Notes: generated from the sequence alone by a model not told the origin. A stretch of 64,000 nt of DNA from Pseudoduganella namucuonensis (GCF_900116645.1 NZ_FPBO01000018.1:62001-126000); one strand, 5' to 3'; counted from the first letter of the stretch, positions 16,465 through 25,742 are shown. Numbers and translations are program-made.

Positions 16465-19020
16465 TCAGGCCGACGCCGCGGGCGGGTCCGGCCGCCGTTC
16501 CCGCAACAGGTGCAGCGCGAGCATCATCGCCAGCCCGGTGACGGCGGCGGCGGCCAGCACCGGCGCCGTCGGCGGGGCCACGCGGAAGATGGCGCCGACC
16601 GCCGGCATGTAAAGGGCCGCCAGCAGCGCGGCCAGGGCCGCGCCCACGATGCCCCAGAACACGGGATTGCGGACCATGAGCGCGCCGGCGGCGCCGTCCT
16701 GGCGCCGATTGGCCAGCAGCAGCGCCAGATTGCCGAGCACCAACACGGCGAAGCCGAAGCCCCGGGCCTGGTCGGCCGGCAGCAGCGTAGCCGCCGCGCC
16801 ATAAGCGGCCGCGATCAGCGCCAGCATGGCGCCACCCTGGAGCACCGCGCGCAGCAGCAGGCCGCGGCCGAACAGCGAGCGCCCGGCGGGCCGGGGCGGC
16901 GTGCGCATCAGGTCCCGCTCCTCGGGCTCGCCCTCGAAGGCCAGCGAGCAGGCGGGATCGATGATCAGTTCCATGAACACGATATGCATGGGCAGCAACA
17001 GCACCGGCCAGCCCAGTAGCGGCGGCAGCAGCGCCAGGCCTGCGATCGGCAGGTGCATCGCCAGCACATAGGCCACCGCTTTCCGCATGTTGCTGTAGAT
17101 GCGGCGGCCGGCCCGTATCGCCTCGACGATGGAGGCGAAACTGTCGTCCAGCAGCGTAAGCTGGGCCGCCTCGCGCGCCACGTCCGTGCCGCGCTGCCCC
17201 ATGGCGATGCCGACGTCGGCCGCCCGCAAGGCGGGCGCGTCGTTGACGCCGTCGCCCGTCATGGCCACCACCGCGCCGCCGCGCTGCAGGGCCCGCACGA
17301 TGCGCAGCTTCTGCTCGGGCCGGACGCGGGCGCACACGCCGGCGCCGGCCAGCGCCCTGGCCAGTTGCGCGTCGTCCATCGCGTCCAGGTCGGGCCCGCG
17401 CAGCACGCCGCCGGTGGCGATGCCCGCCTGGGCCGCGATGGCGCAGGCGGTGACCGGGTGGTCGCCCGTGATCATCAGCAGGCGCACGCCGGCCGCGCGG
17501 CACTCCGCGACCGCCTCGGCGATGCCGGGCCGCAGCGGGTCGGCCAGGCCGGCCAGGCCCAGCAGGGAGTAGGAAAACCCTTCCGGCCCGGACGGCCAGG
17601 CGTCGCCCGCGTGCGTCGCGTGCGCCACGGCCAGCACCCGCAGGCCCTGGCGCGCCATGTCCTCGGCCGCCAGCAGCGCCAGGGCCCGCTGGTCCGCCGT
17701 CAGCGCGCACAGCCCCAGCACATACTCGGGCGCGCCCTTGATCGCCACCACCGCAGGCGCGCCGTCGGCGCGGCCCCAGGCCTGCGCCAGCGCCGGCTGG
17801 CTTGGGCTCAGGCCGTACTCGCGCAACAATTCCAACCCGGCCGCCGCCGCCGCCGCGCCCGGCTCGGCCCGGCCCGCCAGCTCGGCGAACGCGCGCTCCA
17901 TCGGATCGCGCGAGCGCGGGTGGCTGGCCAGCAGCGCCGCCGTGAGCAGCGCTTCCTGCTCGGGGGTCAACGCGCCGGCGCGCGGCGTGGCGTCGCCGCC
18001 CGCGCACCACAGGCGGCCGACCGCCATCCGGTTCTCGGTCAGCGTGCCGGTCTTGTCCACGCACAGCACGGACGTCGAGCCCAGCGTCTCGATGGCGGCC
18101 AGGCGCCGCGTCAACACCCGGCGGCGCGACAAGCGCCATGCGCCCAGCGCGGGAAACACGGTCAGGATGACCGGCAACTCCTCGGGCAGCATCGACATCG
18201 ACAGCGCGATACCGGCCAGCAAGGCCGGCACCCACAGTCCGTCGCGGCTGGCCAGCAGCAGCGTCAGCAGGGCGCTGGCGGCCAGTCCGGCCACCGCCAG
18301 CCTGCGCGCCAGCGTCGCGCCCTGCCTTTGCAGCGGCGAGGGCGGCGGGGACAGCTCGCGCAGCGCGCTGCCCAGTTTGCCGATCTCGCTGGCCGCGCCG
18401 GTGGCCGCCACGCGCGCCATGCCGTGGCCCTGCACGATCAAGGTGCCGGAATAGACCCACGGCAGGCCGTCGCCTCCCGGCGGTTGCGGCGCGCCCGGCA
18501 GCGGCGTCGGCGCCTTGTCGACCGGCACGGATTCGCCCGTCAGCAGCGATTCGTCGGCGCGCACGCCGTTGCCCTCGATCAGCCAGGCGTCGGCCGGCAC
18601 CCGGTCTCCCTCGCCCAGGATGATGAGGTCGCCCGGCACCAGGCCGGCGGCCGGCAGCGTGACGCGCACGCCGTCGCGCACCGCCAGCGCCACCGGGGCG
18701 CTCAGCGCGCGCAGGGCCTGCAGCGCGTGCTCGGTGCGGCCCTCCTGGTACAGCGTGATGCCCAGCGTGAGCGCGACCATGCAGGCCAGGAACAGGCCCT
18801 CGCGCAATTCGCCCAGCGCCAGGTACAGGCCGGCGGCGGCCAGCAGCAGCGCGAACATCGGTTCGCGCGCGGCGCCGGCCGCGATATGCCACCAGCGGCG
18901 CCGGGCCGGCTCGGGCAGCCGGTTGGGGCCGTGCTCGGCCAGCAGCCGGGCCGCCGCCTCGCTGTCGAGCGACGGCGGCGGCGCCGTCCCGCCGTGCGGC
19001 GGCGGGCCGTTCAATGGCAC
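16465..19020 (-). CDS. Cation-translocating P-type ATPase (P2-like)
   Basis: The 851-residue membrane pump has an N-terminal cation-ATPase domain, the actuator motif T-G-E-S, the phosphorylated Asp322 in D-K-T-G-T-L-T, and the hinge T-G-D-G-V-N-D-A-P. There are about ten membrane segments and no heavy-metal CPx motif, so Ca2+, Mg2+ or another hard cation is more likely than copper or zinc. M4 reads P-E-E-L-P rather than the P-E-G-L-P of SERCA, as in many bacterial members. GTG start overlaps the stop of the universal stress protein gene, so the two are translationally coupled. Confidence 0.88.
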   Translation of the reverse strand: MPLNGPPPHGGTAPPPSLDSEAAARLLAEHGPNRLPEPARRRWWHIAAGAAREPMFALLLAAAGLYLALGELREGLFLACMVALTLGITLYQEGRTEHALQALRALSAPVALAVRDGVRVTLPAAGLVPGDLIILGEGDRVPADAWLIEGNGVRADESLLTGESVPVDKAPTPLPGAPQPPGGDGLPWVYSGTLIVQGHGMARVAATGAASEIGKLGSALRELSPPPSPLQRQGATLARRLAVAGLAASALLTLLLASRDGLWVPALLAGIALSMSMLPEELPVILTVFPALGAWRLSRRRVLTRRLAAIETLGSTSVLCVDKTGTLTENRMAVGRLWCAGGDATPRAGALTPEQEALLTAALLASHPRSRDPMERAFAELAGRAEPGAAAAAAGLELLREYGLSPSQPALAQAWGRADGAPAVVAIKGAPEYVLGLCALTADQRALALLAAEDMARQGLRVLAVAHATHAGDAWPSGPEGFSYSLLGLAGLADPLRPGIAEAVAECRAAGVRLLMITGDHPVTACAIAAQAGIATGGVLRGPDLDAMDDAQLARALAGAGVCARVRPEQKLRIVRALQRGGAVVAMTGDGVNDAPALRAADVGIAMGQRGTDVAREAAQLTLLDDSFASIVEAIRAGRRIYSNMRKAVAYVLAMHLPIAGLALLPPLLGWPVLLLPMHIVFMELIIDPACSLAFEGEPEERDLMRTPPRPAGRSLFGRGLLLRAVLQGGAMLALIAAAYGAAATLLPADQARGFGFAVLVLGNLALLLANRRQDGAAGALMVRNPVFWGIVGAALAALLAALYMPAVGAIFRVAPPTAPVLAAAAVTGLAMMLALHLLRERRPDPPAASA

Positions 19021-19847
19021 AGCAGGACCGCGGTCTTATCCTGGCCCAGCAGCGAGCCGGTGGTGCTGCCCAGCACCCACTCGTGGAAGCGGGTATGGCC
19101 GTAGGCGCCGGCGACGATGAGGTCGGCCCCGCTGTCGTCGGCCAGGCGCAGCAGCGCGTCGCCGGCCACCAGCGAGGTGTCGCGGCACACCACCTCCACC
19201 TTCACGCCGTGGCGCACCAGCCAGTGCGCCAGGTCGGCGCCCGGCTCGGCGCCGTGCATGAGCTGGTCGCGCTGCGGATTGAACACCGCCACCTTGACCA
19301 GGTCGGCGCGCCGCAGCAGCGGCAGGGCGCCGGCGACCGCGCGGCTGGACTCGGGGCTGCCGCTCCAGCCCACCACCACCGTCCGGCCCGGAATCGGGGC
19401 GCCGGCCCGCTGCGGCACCACCAGCAGCGGTCGCACGCTGCGCAGGGCCAGGTAGCCCGGCAGGCGCGCGCTCCACAACATGGCCGGCTCGCTCAGGTCG
19501 GCCTGGCCGGTGACCAGCAGGTCGCTGTAACGCGCCTGCAGCACCAGGGATTCGAGGGCGCCGCCGTCGGCCAGACGGGTCTCGTAGGAGGCCACGCCCA
19601 GGCGGGCGCAGGCCTGTTCGAAGCGCCGCAGTTGCTCCACGGCGCCGCGTTGCAGCGGCGGCTCGGGGGCCGGCGGCAGCTTGGCCAGCGCGGCCGCGCC
19701 GAACAGCAGCCGGTCCATCTGGTCGGCGCCGTTGGCCGCTCCGCCGACCAGATGGGCCTGGAAAGCCTCGGCCAGCGCGGCGGCCACCCGCAGGCGCGGT
19801 TCGAAGTCGGTGAACTGGTCGATATGGGTGAGGATGGTCTTGTACAT
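19011..19847 (-). CDS. Universal stress protein, tandem UspA domains
   Basis: The 278-residue protein carries two UspA-like domains, about 1-140 and 150-278. The second has the nucleotide-loop pattern G-A-Y-G-H-T-R-F-H-E-W-V-L-G-S-T-T-G, suggesting ATP binding. It is first in an operon with the P-type ATPase. An exact FNR box (TTGATCTGGATCAA) lies 57 bases upstream of its start, so low-oxygen induction is likely. Tandem Usp proteins of this kind support anaerobic survival in Pseudomonas; that role is transferred by analogy. Confidence 0.88.
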   Translation of the reverse strand: MYKTILTHIDQFTDFEPRLRVAAALAEAFQAHLVGGAANGADQMDRLLFGAAALAKLPPAPEPPLQRGAVEQLRRFEQACARLGVASYETRLADGGALESLVLQARYSDLLVTGQADLSEPAMLWSARLPGYLALRSVRPLLVVPQRAGAPIPGRTVVVGWSGSPESSRAVAGALPLLRRADLVKVAVFNPQRDQLMHGAEPGADLAHWLVRHGVKVEVVCRDTSLVAGDALLRLADDSGADLIVAGAYGHTRFHEWVLGSTTGSLLGQDKTAVLLCH

Positions 19848-19903
19848 GATGGCTCCCGGTTGGATGTGCGATCCAGTGTGCGCGCCCGGAGGCGGCGCGC
19901 GCC

Positions 19904-19917
19904 TTGATCTGGATCAA
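19904..19917. promoter_or_regulatory. FNR box, exact consensus
   Basis: TTGATCTGGATCAA fits TTGATNNNNATCAA perfectly. It is the proximal box for the leftward universal stress protein gene. Confidence 0.85.
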
Positions 19918-19961
19918 ACGCCGCGAAGGATGGTCAAGCGGCGATTGAATATCGCCCGGCC

Positions 19962-19975
19962 TTGATCCAGGTCAA
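19962..19975. promoter_or_regulatory. FNR box (TTGATCCAGGTCAA)
   Basis: This box has G for A at one half-site position. It is 73 bases before the alcohol dehydrogenase start and 58 bases from the box serving the divergent stress gene. One site per direction suggests coordinated low-oxygen control of both. Confidence 0.75.
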
Positions 19976-20047
19976 ATCGCGCCCGTGACTGGAACCCCGG
20001 AGGGGCCTATCGTGGTCCCATTGCCACCACCTTTTCAAGGAGCGACC

Positions 20048-21088
20048 ATGCGTGCTTTGGTTTACGAGGGCCCGGGACTGCCGGTCCTGCGCGACAAGCC
20101 CCGGCCGGAAATCCGCGAGGCCACCGACGCCATCGTGCGCGTCACCCACACCACCATCTGCGGCACCGACCTGCACATCCTCAAGGGCGACGTGCCCAGC
20201 TGCAAACCCGGCACCACGCTGGGCCACGAGGGCGTGGGCGTGATCGAGTCGGCCGGGGCCGCCGTGCGCGGCTTCCGGCCGGGGGACGCGGTGCTGATCT
20301 CCTGCATCACGTCCTGCGGCCGCTGCGAGTACTGCAGGAGCGGCATGTATTCGCACTGCGCCGACGGCGGCTGGATACTGGGCAACAAGATCGACGGCAC
20401 CCAGGCCGACTACGTCCGCATCCCGCACGCGGACACCAGCCTGCACCATATCCCCGCCGGCAGCGGCGAGGAGGCGCTGGTCATGCTGAGCGACATCCTG
20501 CCGACCGGCTTCGAGTGCGGCGTGTTGAACGGCAAGGTGCGACCGGGCGGCGTGGTGTGCATCGTCGGCGCCGGGCCGATCGGACTGGCCGCCCTGATGA
20601 CCGCCCAGTTCTTCAGCCCGGCCGAGATCATCATGGTGGATCTGGACGAGCACCGGCTGGCCGTCAGCCGCGAGTTCGGCGCCACCCACACGGTGCGCGC
20701 GGTCGGCAAGGCGGCCGCGCTGGCGGTGCTGGAGCTGACCGGCGGGCGCGGCGTCGACACGGCGATCGAGGCGGTCGGCATCCCTGCCAGCTTCGAGCTG
20801 TGCGAGGACATCGTCGCACCCGGCGGCACCATCGCCAACGTCGGCGTGCACGGCTGCAAGGTGGACCTGCACCTGGAGCGGCTCTGGTCGCACAACATCA
20901 CGATCACGACACGCCTGGTCGACACCGTGTCGACGCCGCAGTTGCTGAAGGCGGTGCAGGGGCGGCGGCTGGACCCGGGACGGCTGATCAGCCACCGCTA
21001 CACGCTGGACGAGATCGTCCAGGCCTACGCCACCTTCGTCAACGCGGCCGAGACCCAGGCCCTGAAGATGATCATCACCCCCGGTTGA
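20048..21088 (+). CDS. Zinc-dependent alcohol dehydrogenase (MDR family)
   Basis: The 346-residue cytoplasmic enzyme oxidises an alcohol or reduces an aldehyde with NAD(P). Catalytic zinc ligands appear as Cys38 (T-I-C-G-T-D) and His60-Glu61 (G-H-E). The structural zinc set Cys90, Cys93, Cys96 and Cys104 is complete. The coenzyme fold G-A-G-P-I-G-L-A is present. The start follows AAGGAGCGACC. The substrate is unknown, but it belongs to the group often found beside Usp and PHA genes in low-oxygen loci, where it may regenerate NAD+ by fermentation. An FNR box lies upstream. Confidence 0.9.
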   Translation: MRALVYEGPGLPVLRDKPRPEIREATDAIVRVTHTTICGTDLHILKGDVPSCKPGTTLGHEGVGVIESAGAAVRGFRPGDAVLISCITSCGRCEYCRSGMYSHCADGGWILGNKIDGTQADYVRIPHADTSLHHIPAGSGEEALVMLSDILPTGFECGVLNGKVRPGGVVCIVGAGPIGLAALMTAQFFSPAEIIMVDLDEHRLAVSREFGATHTVRAVGKAAALAVLELTGGRGVDTAIEAVGIPASFELCEDIVAPGGTIANVGVHGCKVDLHLERLWSHNITITTRLVDTVSTPQLLKAVQGRRLDPGRLISHRYTLDEIVQAYATFVNAAETQALKMIITPG

Positions 21089-21104
21089 CGGCGGCGGCGC
21101 CCGC

Positions 21105-21395
21105 TCATGGCGCCAGTTGCCCCTCAGCCACGTCGTACAGCTCGGTGTGGCCGAAGCCCAGCCGGTAGTCCAGCAGCGAGATGACGCGCGGCGCGATGCG
21201 CAGGAAGACGATGCCGCCCCACGGCATCGGGCTGGCGCCCGGCACCATCGCCTTGAGCTGGGGGAATTTGCGCACGAAGGCGGCCGTCACCCGCTCCAGC
21301 TCCCCGCTGCCGGCCAGCATCGTGGCCCGCCCCGCGGCGGACACGCTGCGGATATCCCAAGCCCGCGGCCCGGCGCCGCCGTTCCTCCAATGTAG
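21105..21395 (-). pseudogene. Pyridoxamine 5'-phosphate oxidase-like protein, N-terminus missing
   Basis: The readable frame ends with W-G-G-I-V-F-L-R-I-A-P-R-V-I-S-L-L-D-Y-R and G-F-G-H-T-E-L, which matches the C-terminus of small PPOX flavoprotein-like proteins. The N-terminal part that would complete the FMN-binding barrel is not present in any frame before the adjacent FNR box at 21427, and no ribosome site or good start was found. A 5' deletion is the simplest reading. It converges on the alcohol dehydrogenase gene with 16 bases between stops. Confidence 0.5.
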
Positions 21396-21426
21396 ACCAG
21401 GCGGTTCCGCGCCGCCCGCGCGCGAT

Positions 21427-21440
21427 TTGATCCAGGTCAA
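21427..21440. promoter_or_regulatory. FNR box (TTGATCCAGGTCAA)
   Basis: Same sequence as the box at 19962. It lies between the headless PPOX gene and the sensor kinase, 109 bases from the kinase start. It may be what remains of the PPOX promoter, or may act on the kinase operon. Confidence 0.7.
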
Positions 21441-21548
21441 GCGCGCCAGCAATTTCCGAAGCGAAATCTTGCGCCATGTCGTCCCGGCCTTTACCAAAGG
21501 GCGTACGGATCGTATGATGCGAGGCAATACCACTAGCGGGCCGCAGCC

Positions 21549-23063
21549 GTGAAAAACCCCACCATCGCCGAGCAGAGCCTGGACTGGCTGCTGGCCTCCG
21601 CCACCGACGCCATGCTGATCATCGACGGCGACGGCGCCATCCTGCTGGCCAACCCGGCGCTGGAGCGCCTGTTCGGCTACGATCCGGGGACGCTGCAAGG
21701 GCAACCGGTCGAGGTGCTGATCCCGCAACGCTACCGCCACGGCCACGGCGCGCTGCGCGCCGACTACGCGCGCCATCCCCGTCCGCGGGCGATGGGCGCC
21801 GGCGCCGAGCTGCACGGCGCGCACCGCGACGGCCGCGAGTTCCCGGTCGAGGTCAGCCTGTCGCCGCTGCGCAGCGACGGCGCGCAGACCATGGTGATGG
21901 CCACCATCCACGACATCAGCGCGCGCAAGGCCGCCGAGCGCGCCCTGCAGGAAAGCGAGGCGCGCATGCGCGCCGTGTTCGAGACGGCGGTGGACGCCAT
22001 CATCACCATCGACGAGCGCGGCATCCTGGAGCGCCTGAACCCGGCGGCCGAGCGCATGTTCGGCTACACCGAGGCCGAGGTGGCCGGGCGCAACATCTCC
22101 ATGCTGATGCCGTCGCCGCACCGCAAGCTGCACGACGGCTACCTGGCCCACTATCTGGCCACCGGCGAGAAGCGCATCATCGGCAAGGGCCGCGAGGTGC
22201 GGGGCCTGCGGCGCGACGGCAGCGTGTTCCCGATGGACCTGGCGGTGGCGGAGATGACGCTGAACGGGCGCCGCATGTTCACCGGCCTGGTGCGCGACAT
22301 CACCGAGCGCCGCCAGGCCGAGGAGAAGACCCTCCAGCTGCTGCAGGAGGTCAGCAGCGCCAACGAGGAGCTGACCAACTTCGCCTACGTGGTGTCGCAC
22401 GACCTGAAGGCGCCGCTGCGCGGCATCGGCTCGCTGGCGGACTGGCTGGCCACCGACTACGCCGACAAGTTCAACGACGAGGGCAAGGAGCACATGCGCC
22501 TGCTGATCAACCGCGTGCACCGCATGGGCGCGCTGATCGACGGCATCCTGCAATACTCGCGCGTGGGGCGGGTGCGCGAGGCGGCCGGCGCGGTGGACCT
22601 GAACCGGCTGCTGGCCGACGTGGTCGACCTGCAGGCGCCGCCGGCAGGCCTGCGCGTCACGGTCCAGCCCGGCCTGCCGACCGTGGTGGGCGAGCCGACC
22701 CGGCTGCAGCAGGTGTTCCAGAATCTGCTGTCGAACGCCGTCAAATACATCGGCCGGACGGACGGCGAGATCCATATCGGCTGCGCCGACGACGGCGCCT
22801 TCTGGCGCTTCAGCGTGGCCGACAACGGTCCCGGCATCGAGCCGCGGCACTTCGAGCGCATCTTCCAGTTGTTCCAGACGCTGGCGCCGCGCGACCGCGT
22901 CGAGAGCACCGGTGTCGGCCTGGCGCTGGTGAAGAAAATCGTGGAAATGTACCGCGGCCGGGTCTGGGTCGAGTCCGCGCCGGGCGCCGGCGCCACCTTC
23001 CTGTTCACCTGGCCCAAGGCGGCGGGACGATCCCATCAAGCACAAGGAGCGAGCACCGCATGA
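21549..23063 (+). CDS. FixL-like haem-PAS sensor histidine kinase
   Basis: The 504-residue soluble kinase has two PAS domains and a kinase core with His284 (V-S-H-D-L-K-A-P-L-R), N-L-L-S-N-A-V-K, D-N-G-P-G-I and G-V-G-L-A-L-V. PAS2 reads L-M-P-S-P-H-R-K-L-H-D-G-Y, then I-I-G-K-G-R-E-V-x-G-x-R-R-D-G-x-x-F-P-M. This lines up with Bradyrhizobium FixL, placing His195 at the haem-ligand position and an Arg at its oxygen-sensing arginine. PAS1 has an aligned His66 but lacks that Arg. It is predicted to sense O2. GTG start is weakly supported. The response-regulator gene overlaps its stop by ATGA. Confidence 0.88.
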   Translation: MKNPTIAEQSLDWLLASATDAMLIIDGDGAILLANPALERLFGYDPGTLQGQPVEVLIPQRYRHGHGALRADYARHPRPRAMGAGAELHGAHRDGREFPVEVSLSPLRSDGAQTMVMATIHDISARKAAERALQESEARMRAVFETAVDAIITIDERGILERLNPAAERMFGYTEAEVAGRNISMLMPSPHRKLHDGYLAHYLATGEKRIIGKGREVRGLRRDGSVFPMDLAVAEMTLNGRRMFTGLVRDITERRQAEEKTLQLLQEVSSANEELTNFAYVVSHDLKAPLRGIGSLADWLATDYADKFNDEGKEHMRLLINRVHRMGALIDGILQYSRVGRVREAAGAVDLNRLLADVVDLQAPPAGLRVTVQPGLPTVVGEPTRLQQVFQNLLSNAVKYIGRTDGEIHIGCADDGAFWRFSVADNGPGIEPRHFERIFQLFQTLAPRDRVESTGVGLALVKKIVEMYRGRVWVESAPGAGATFLFTWPKAAGRSHQAQGASTA

Positions 23064-23473
23064 ACAATTCCAGCAAGCCCATCCTGCTGGTCGAGGACGA
23101 CAGCGTGGACGTGATGACCATCCGCCGCGCGCTCAAGGAGATCCGCGTCGGCAACCCGGTGGTGGTGATGGAGCACGGCGAGGCCGCGCTCGACCACCTG
23201 CGCGACCCGGCCAACGAGCGTCCCTGCATCATCCTGCTGGACCTGAACATGCCGGTGATGAACGGCATCGAGTTCCTGCGCGAGGCCAAGGCCGACCCGG
23301 CGCTGCGGCGCATCCCGGTGGTGGTGCTGACCACCTCCGAGGAGCAGCAGGACAAGGTCAACAGCTTCGACTCGGGCGTGGCCGGCTACATGGCCAAGCC
23401 GGTCGACTACCGGCGCTTCGTCGAGGTGGTGCGCTCGATCGACCTCTACTGGACCATCAGCGAGATGCCCTAG
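23060..23473 (+). CDS. Single-domain response regulator, Rcp1-like
   Basis: The 137-residue protein is a lone receiver domain with acidic pocket E12-D13-D14, phospho-acceptor Asp61 and the Thr/Lys pair in V-L-T-T-S and A-K-P-V-D. It has the extended C-terminus of Rcp1-type partners of phytochrome-like kinases. Translation is coupled to the haem-PAS kinase by a four-base overlap, so that kinase is its likely phosphodonor. With no output domain it may relay phosphate to the next proteins in the operon. Confidence 0.9.
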   Translation: MNNSSKPILLVEDDSVDVMTIRRALKEIRVGNPVVVMEHGEAALDHLRDPANERPCIILLDLNMPVMNGIEFLREAKADPALRRIPVVVLTTSEEQQDKVNSFDSGVAGYMAKPVDYRRFVEVVRSIDLYWTISEMP

Positions 23474-23475
23474 CC

Positions 23476-24966
23476 ATGGGAGTCCCAGCGACGCTGCGGG
23501 TGTTGATCGTCGAGGACGACCTGGTCGACCGCATGGCCTGCCGGCGCGCGTTCGCCGCCGCCGGCAGGCCCTTCGAGCTGCTGGAGGCCGACAGCGGCGA
23601 GGCCGGCCTGGCGCTCGCGCTGGAGCGCCGCCCCGACTGCGTGCTGCTGGACTACCACCTGCCCGACCTGACCGGGGTGGAATTCCTGGACCGCCTGAGG
23701 GCCGGCCTGGCCGGGGGCGAGGCCGGCCCGCCGGTGATGATGCTGACCGGCGCCGACAGCGCCACCGTGGCGGCCGAGGCCATGCGGCGCGGCGCGCGCG
23801 ACTACCTGGTCAAGGACGGCGACGGCCACTACCTGGAACTGCTGCCGGCCGGCATCGACCGCATGCTGCGCGAGCAGCGCCTGCTCGACGAGAAGCGGCA
23901 GGCCGAGGCCAAGTTCCGCACGCTGGTCGAACAGATCCAGGCCATCACCTACATCGCCGATCCCGGCGAGGCCGGCGCGCTGCGCTACATCAGCCCGCAG
24001 ATCCGGGCGCTCGGCTACACCGACGAGGAATGGCTTGCCGACCCCGGGCTGCACCGCGACCGCCTGCACCCGGACGACCGCGAGCGCGCCTGGGCCGCGA
24101 TCCGCGCCAGCCGCGCCCTGGGCACGCCGCTGCGGCAGGAATACCGGCTGCGGGCACGCATCGGCAGCGAACTGTGGATGCGCGACCAGGCCGACCGGGT
24201 GGACGCCGGCGGCGGCGAATGGTTCATGCAGGGCATCCTGATCGACATCTCGGCCAGCAAGCTGGCCGAGCAGGCGCTGCGCCACTCGCAGAACGAGCTG
24301 CGCCAGCTGGCCGCGCACCAGGAGCGCATCAAGGAGGAGGAGCGCAAGCGCATCGCGCGCGAGGTGCACGACGAGCTGGGCGGCCTGCTGACCGGCATCA
24401 AGGCCTATATCTCGGTGGCCATCGAGCGCGGCGCGCAGCAGGGCGGGGCGCCGGACCCGCTGCTGGCCGAGACCGCCGGCCTGGCGCAGACCGCGATCGA
24501 CACGGTGCGGCGGGTGATCGCCGACCTGCGGCCCAGCGTGCTGGACCAGCTGGGCGTGTGGGCCGCGCTGGAATGGTACGCCGAGCAGGTGGCGCTGCGC
24601 TCGGGGCTGCGCTGCGACTGCCGCGTCGGCGCGGCGGCGGCGGCGCTGGAACTCGATCCCGAGCGCAGCACCATGCTGTTCCGGGTGGCGCAGGAGGCGC
24701 TGACCAACGTGGTGCGCCACGCCGAGGCCAGCGCGGCGACGGTGGCGGTGGAACTGGAGGAGGGCGCGCTGCTGCTGACCATCACGGACGACGGCAAGGG
24801 CATCGACTCCGAGGGCCTGCTGAGCAGGGAGTCCTGGGGCATCCTCGGGATGCACGAGCGCAGCCGCAGTTTCGGCGGCGAATTGAAAATGAGCGGCGCG
24901 CCCGGACGGGGCACGGTGTTGGCCCTGCGGCTGCCGCTGGCGAATACAACCTGGAATGGCGACTGA
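23476..24966 (+). CDS. Receiver-PAS-histidine kinase (HisKA_3, NarX type)
   Basis: The 496-residue cytoplasmic protein begins with a receiver domain (Asp59), continues with a PAS domain (about 145-275, ending with a PAC segment) and ends with a HisKA_3 dimerisation helix with His298 (R-E-V-H-D-E-L-G-G) and an ATPase domain. HisKA_3 kinases usually pair with LuxR-type regulators, and one follows two bases after the stop. The N-terminal receiver may take a signal from the FixL-like kinase/Rcp1 pair upstream, making a phosphorelay. Confidence 0.88.
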   Translation: MGVPATLRVLIVEDDLVDRMACRRAFAAAGRPFELLEADSGEAGLALALERRPDCVLLDYHLPDLTGVEFLDRLRAGLAGGEAGPPVMMLTGADSATVAAEAMRRGARDYLVKDGDGHYLELLPAGIDRMLREQRLLDEKRQAEAKFRTLVEQIQAITYIADPGEAGALRYISPQIRALGYTDEEWLADPGLHRDRLHPDDRERAWAAIRASRALGTPLRQEYRLRARIGSELWMRDQADRVDAGGGEWFMQGILIDISASKLAEQALRHSQNELRQLAAHQERIKEEERKRIAREVHDELGGLLTGIKAYISVAIERGAQQGGAPDPLLAETAGLAQTAIDTVRRVIADLRPSVLDQLGVWAALEWYAEQVALRSGLRCDCRVGAAAAALELDPERSTMLFRVAQEALTNVVRHAEASAATVAVELEEGALLLTITDDGKGIDSEGLLSRESWGILGMHERSRSFGGELKMSGAPGRGTVLALRLPLANTTWNGD

Positions 24967-24968
24967 CG

Positions 24969-25607
24969 ATGGCAAATGAACCGATCCGCGTGCTGCTGGT
25001 GGACGACCACGCGATCGCCCGCAACGGCGTGCGCCTGATGCTGGGCACGGCCCCCGACATCCGCGTCGACGGCGAGGCGGGCGACGCGCAGGAGGCGATG
25101 CGGCGCATCGCCGAGCGGAGCTTCGACGTGGCGCTGCTCGACATCACGATGCCGGGCAAGAGCGGCCTGGACCTGCTGAAGACGCTGCGCGCGGAACGCC
25201 CGCGCATGGCGGTGCTGATGCTGAGCACCTATTCCGAGGAGATCTACGCGGTGCGGGCGCTGCGCCTGGGCGCGGCCGGCTACCTGACCAAGGACGCGCC
25301 CACGGCCACCCTGGTGGCGGCGGTGCGCAAGGCCGCCGCCGGCGGCAAGCACGTCAGCCCGGCGCTGCTGGAAAAGCTGGCGGAGGCGATCGGCGGCGCC
25401 GGCGGCGGCGACCACGAGTCGCTGTCGAACCGCGAGCTGGAGGTGTTCAAGCTGATCGCGGCCGGCGAATCGCTGGTGCGCATCGGCGAGCTGCTGCACC
25501 TGAGCCCGAACACGGTGACCACCTACCGCGCCCGCATCCTGGAGAAGATGGGCATGGCCAGCAACGCCGACCTGACCCGCTACGCGCTGCAAAACGGCTT
25601 GATCTGA
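24969..25607 (+). CDS. LuxR/NarL-family response regulator
   Basis: The 212-residue protein has a receiver domain (D12-D13, Asp58, Lys near residue 107 in L-T-K-D) and a LuxR helix-turn-helix at about residues 147-205 (L-S-N-R-E-L-E-V-F, then L-S-P-N-T-V-T-T-Y). It is the output of the preceding kinase in a four-gene operon. The next gene is fnr, whose promoter contains a near-perfect 20-base palindrome that is a plausible binding site for this dimeric regulator. Confidence 0.92.
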   Translation: MANEPIRVLLVDDHAIARNGVRLMLGTAPDIRVDGEAGDAQEAMRRIAERSFDVALLDITMPGKSGLDLLKTLRAERPRMAVLMLSTYSEEIYAVRALRLGAAGYLTKDAPTATLVAAVRKAAAGGKHVSPALLEKLAEAIGGAGGGDHESLSNRELEVFKLIAAGESLVRIGELLHLSPNTVTTYRARILEKMGMASNADLTRYALQNGLI

Positions 25608-25623
25608 CCAGGTCCGGGCTCGC

Positions 25624-25643
25624 GTGTGGGGGATCCCCTACAC
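25624..25643. promoter_or_regulatory. Near-perfect 20-base palindrome upstream of fnr
   Basis: The sequence GTGTGGGGGATCCCCTACAC differs from exact dyad symmetry by one base pair. It lies between the LuxR-type regulator stop and the fnr start, 99 bases before the latter. It is a good candidate operator for the upstream LuxR-type response regulator; that assignment is inference. Confidence 0.5.
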
Positions 25644-25742
25644 AAAGTGTTGGCGATGCCCGATAGGCGGAAAGCGCGCCGGCGGCGATACTGGCTCCAT
25701 TGGCGGCGCGCTCTCCGCGCCGCGCCCAACAGGAGCTGGACC

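Noticed and set aside
11243..18892. A 2549-codon open frame on the minus strand.
   Set aside because: Only 11243-13552 has protein-family signal (DsbD). The rest is antisense to the PatZ-like gene and out of frame with the ATPase gene, an effect of very high GC content.
21744..21746. The first PAS domain of the FixL-like kinase as a second haem site (His66).
   Set aside because: The aligned Arg needed for FixL-type oxygen sensing is absent, so haem binding there is doubtful.
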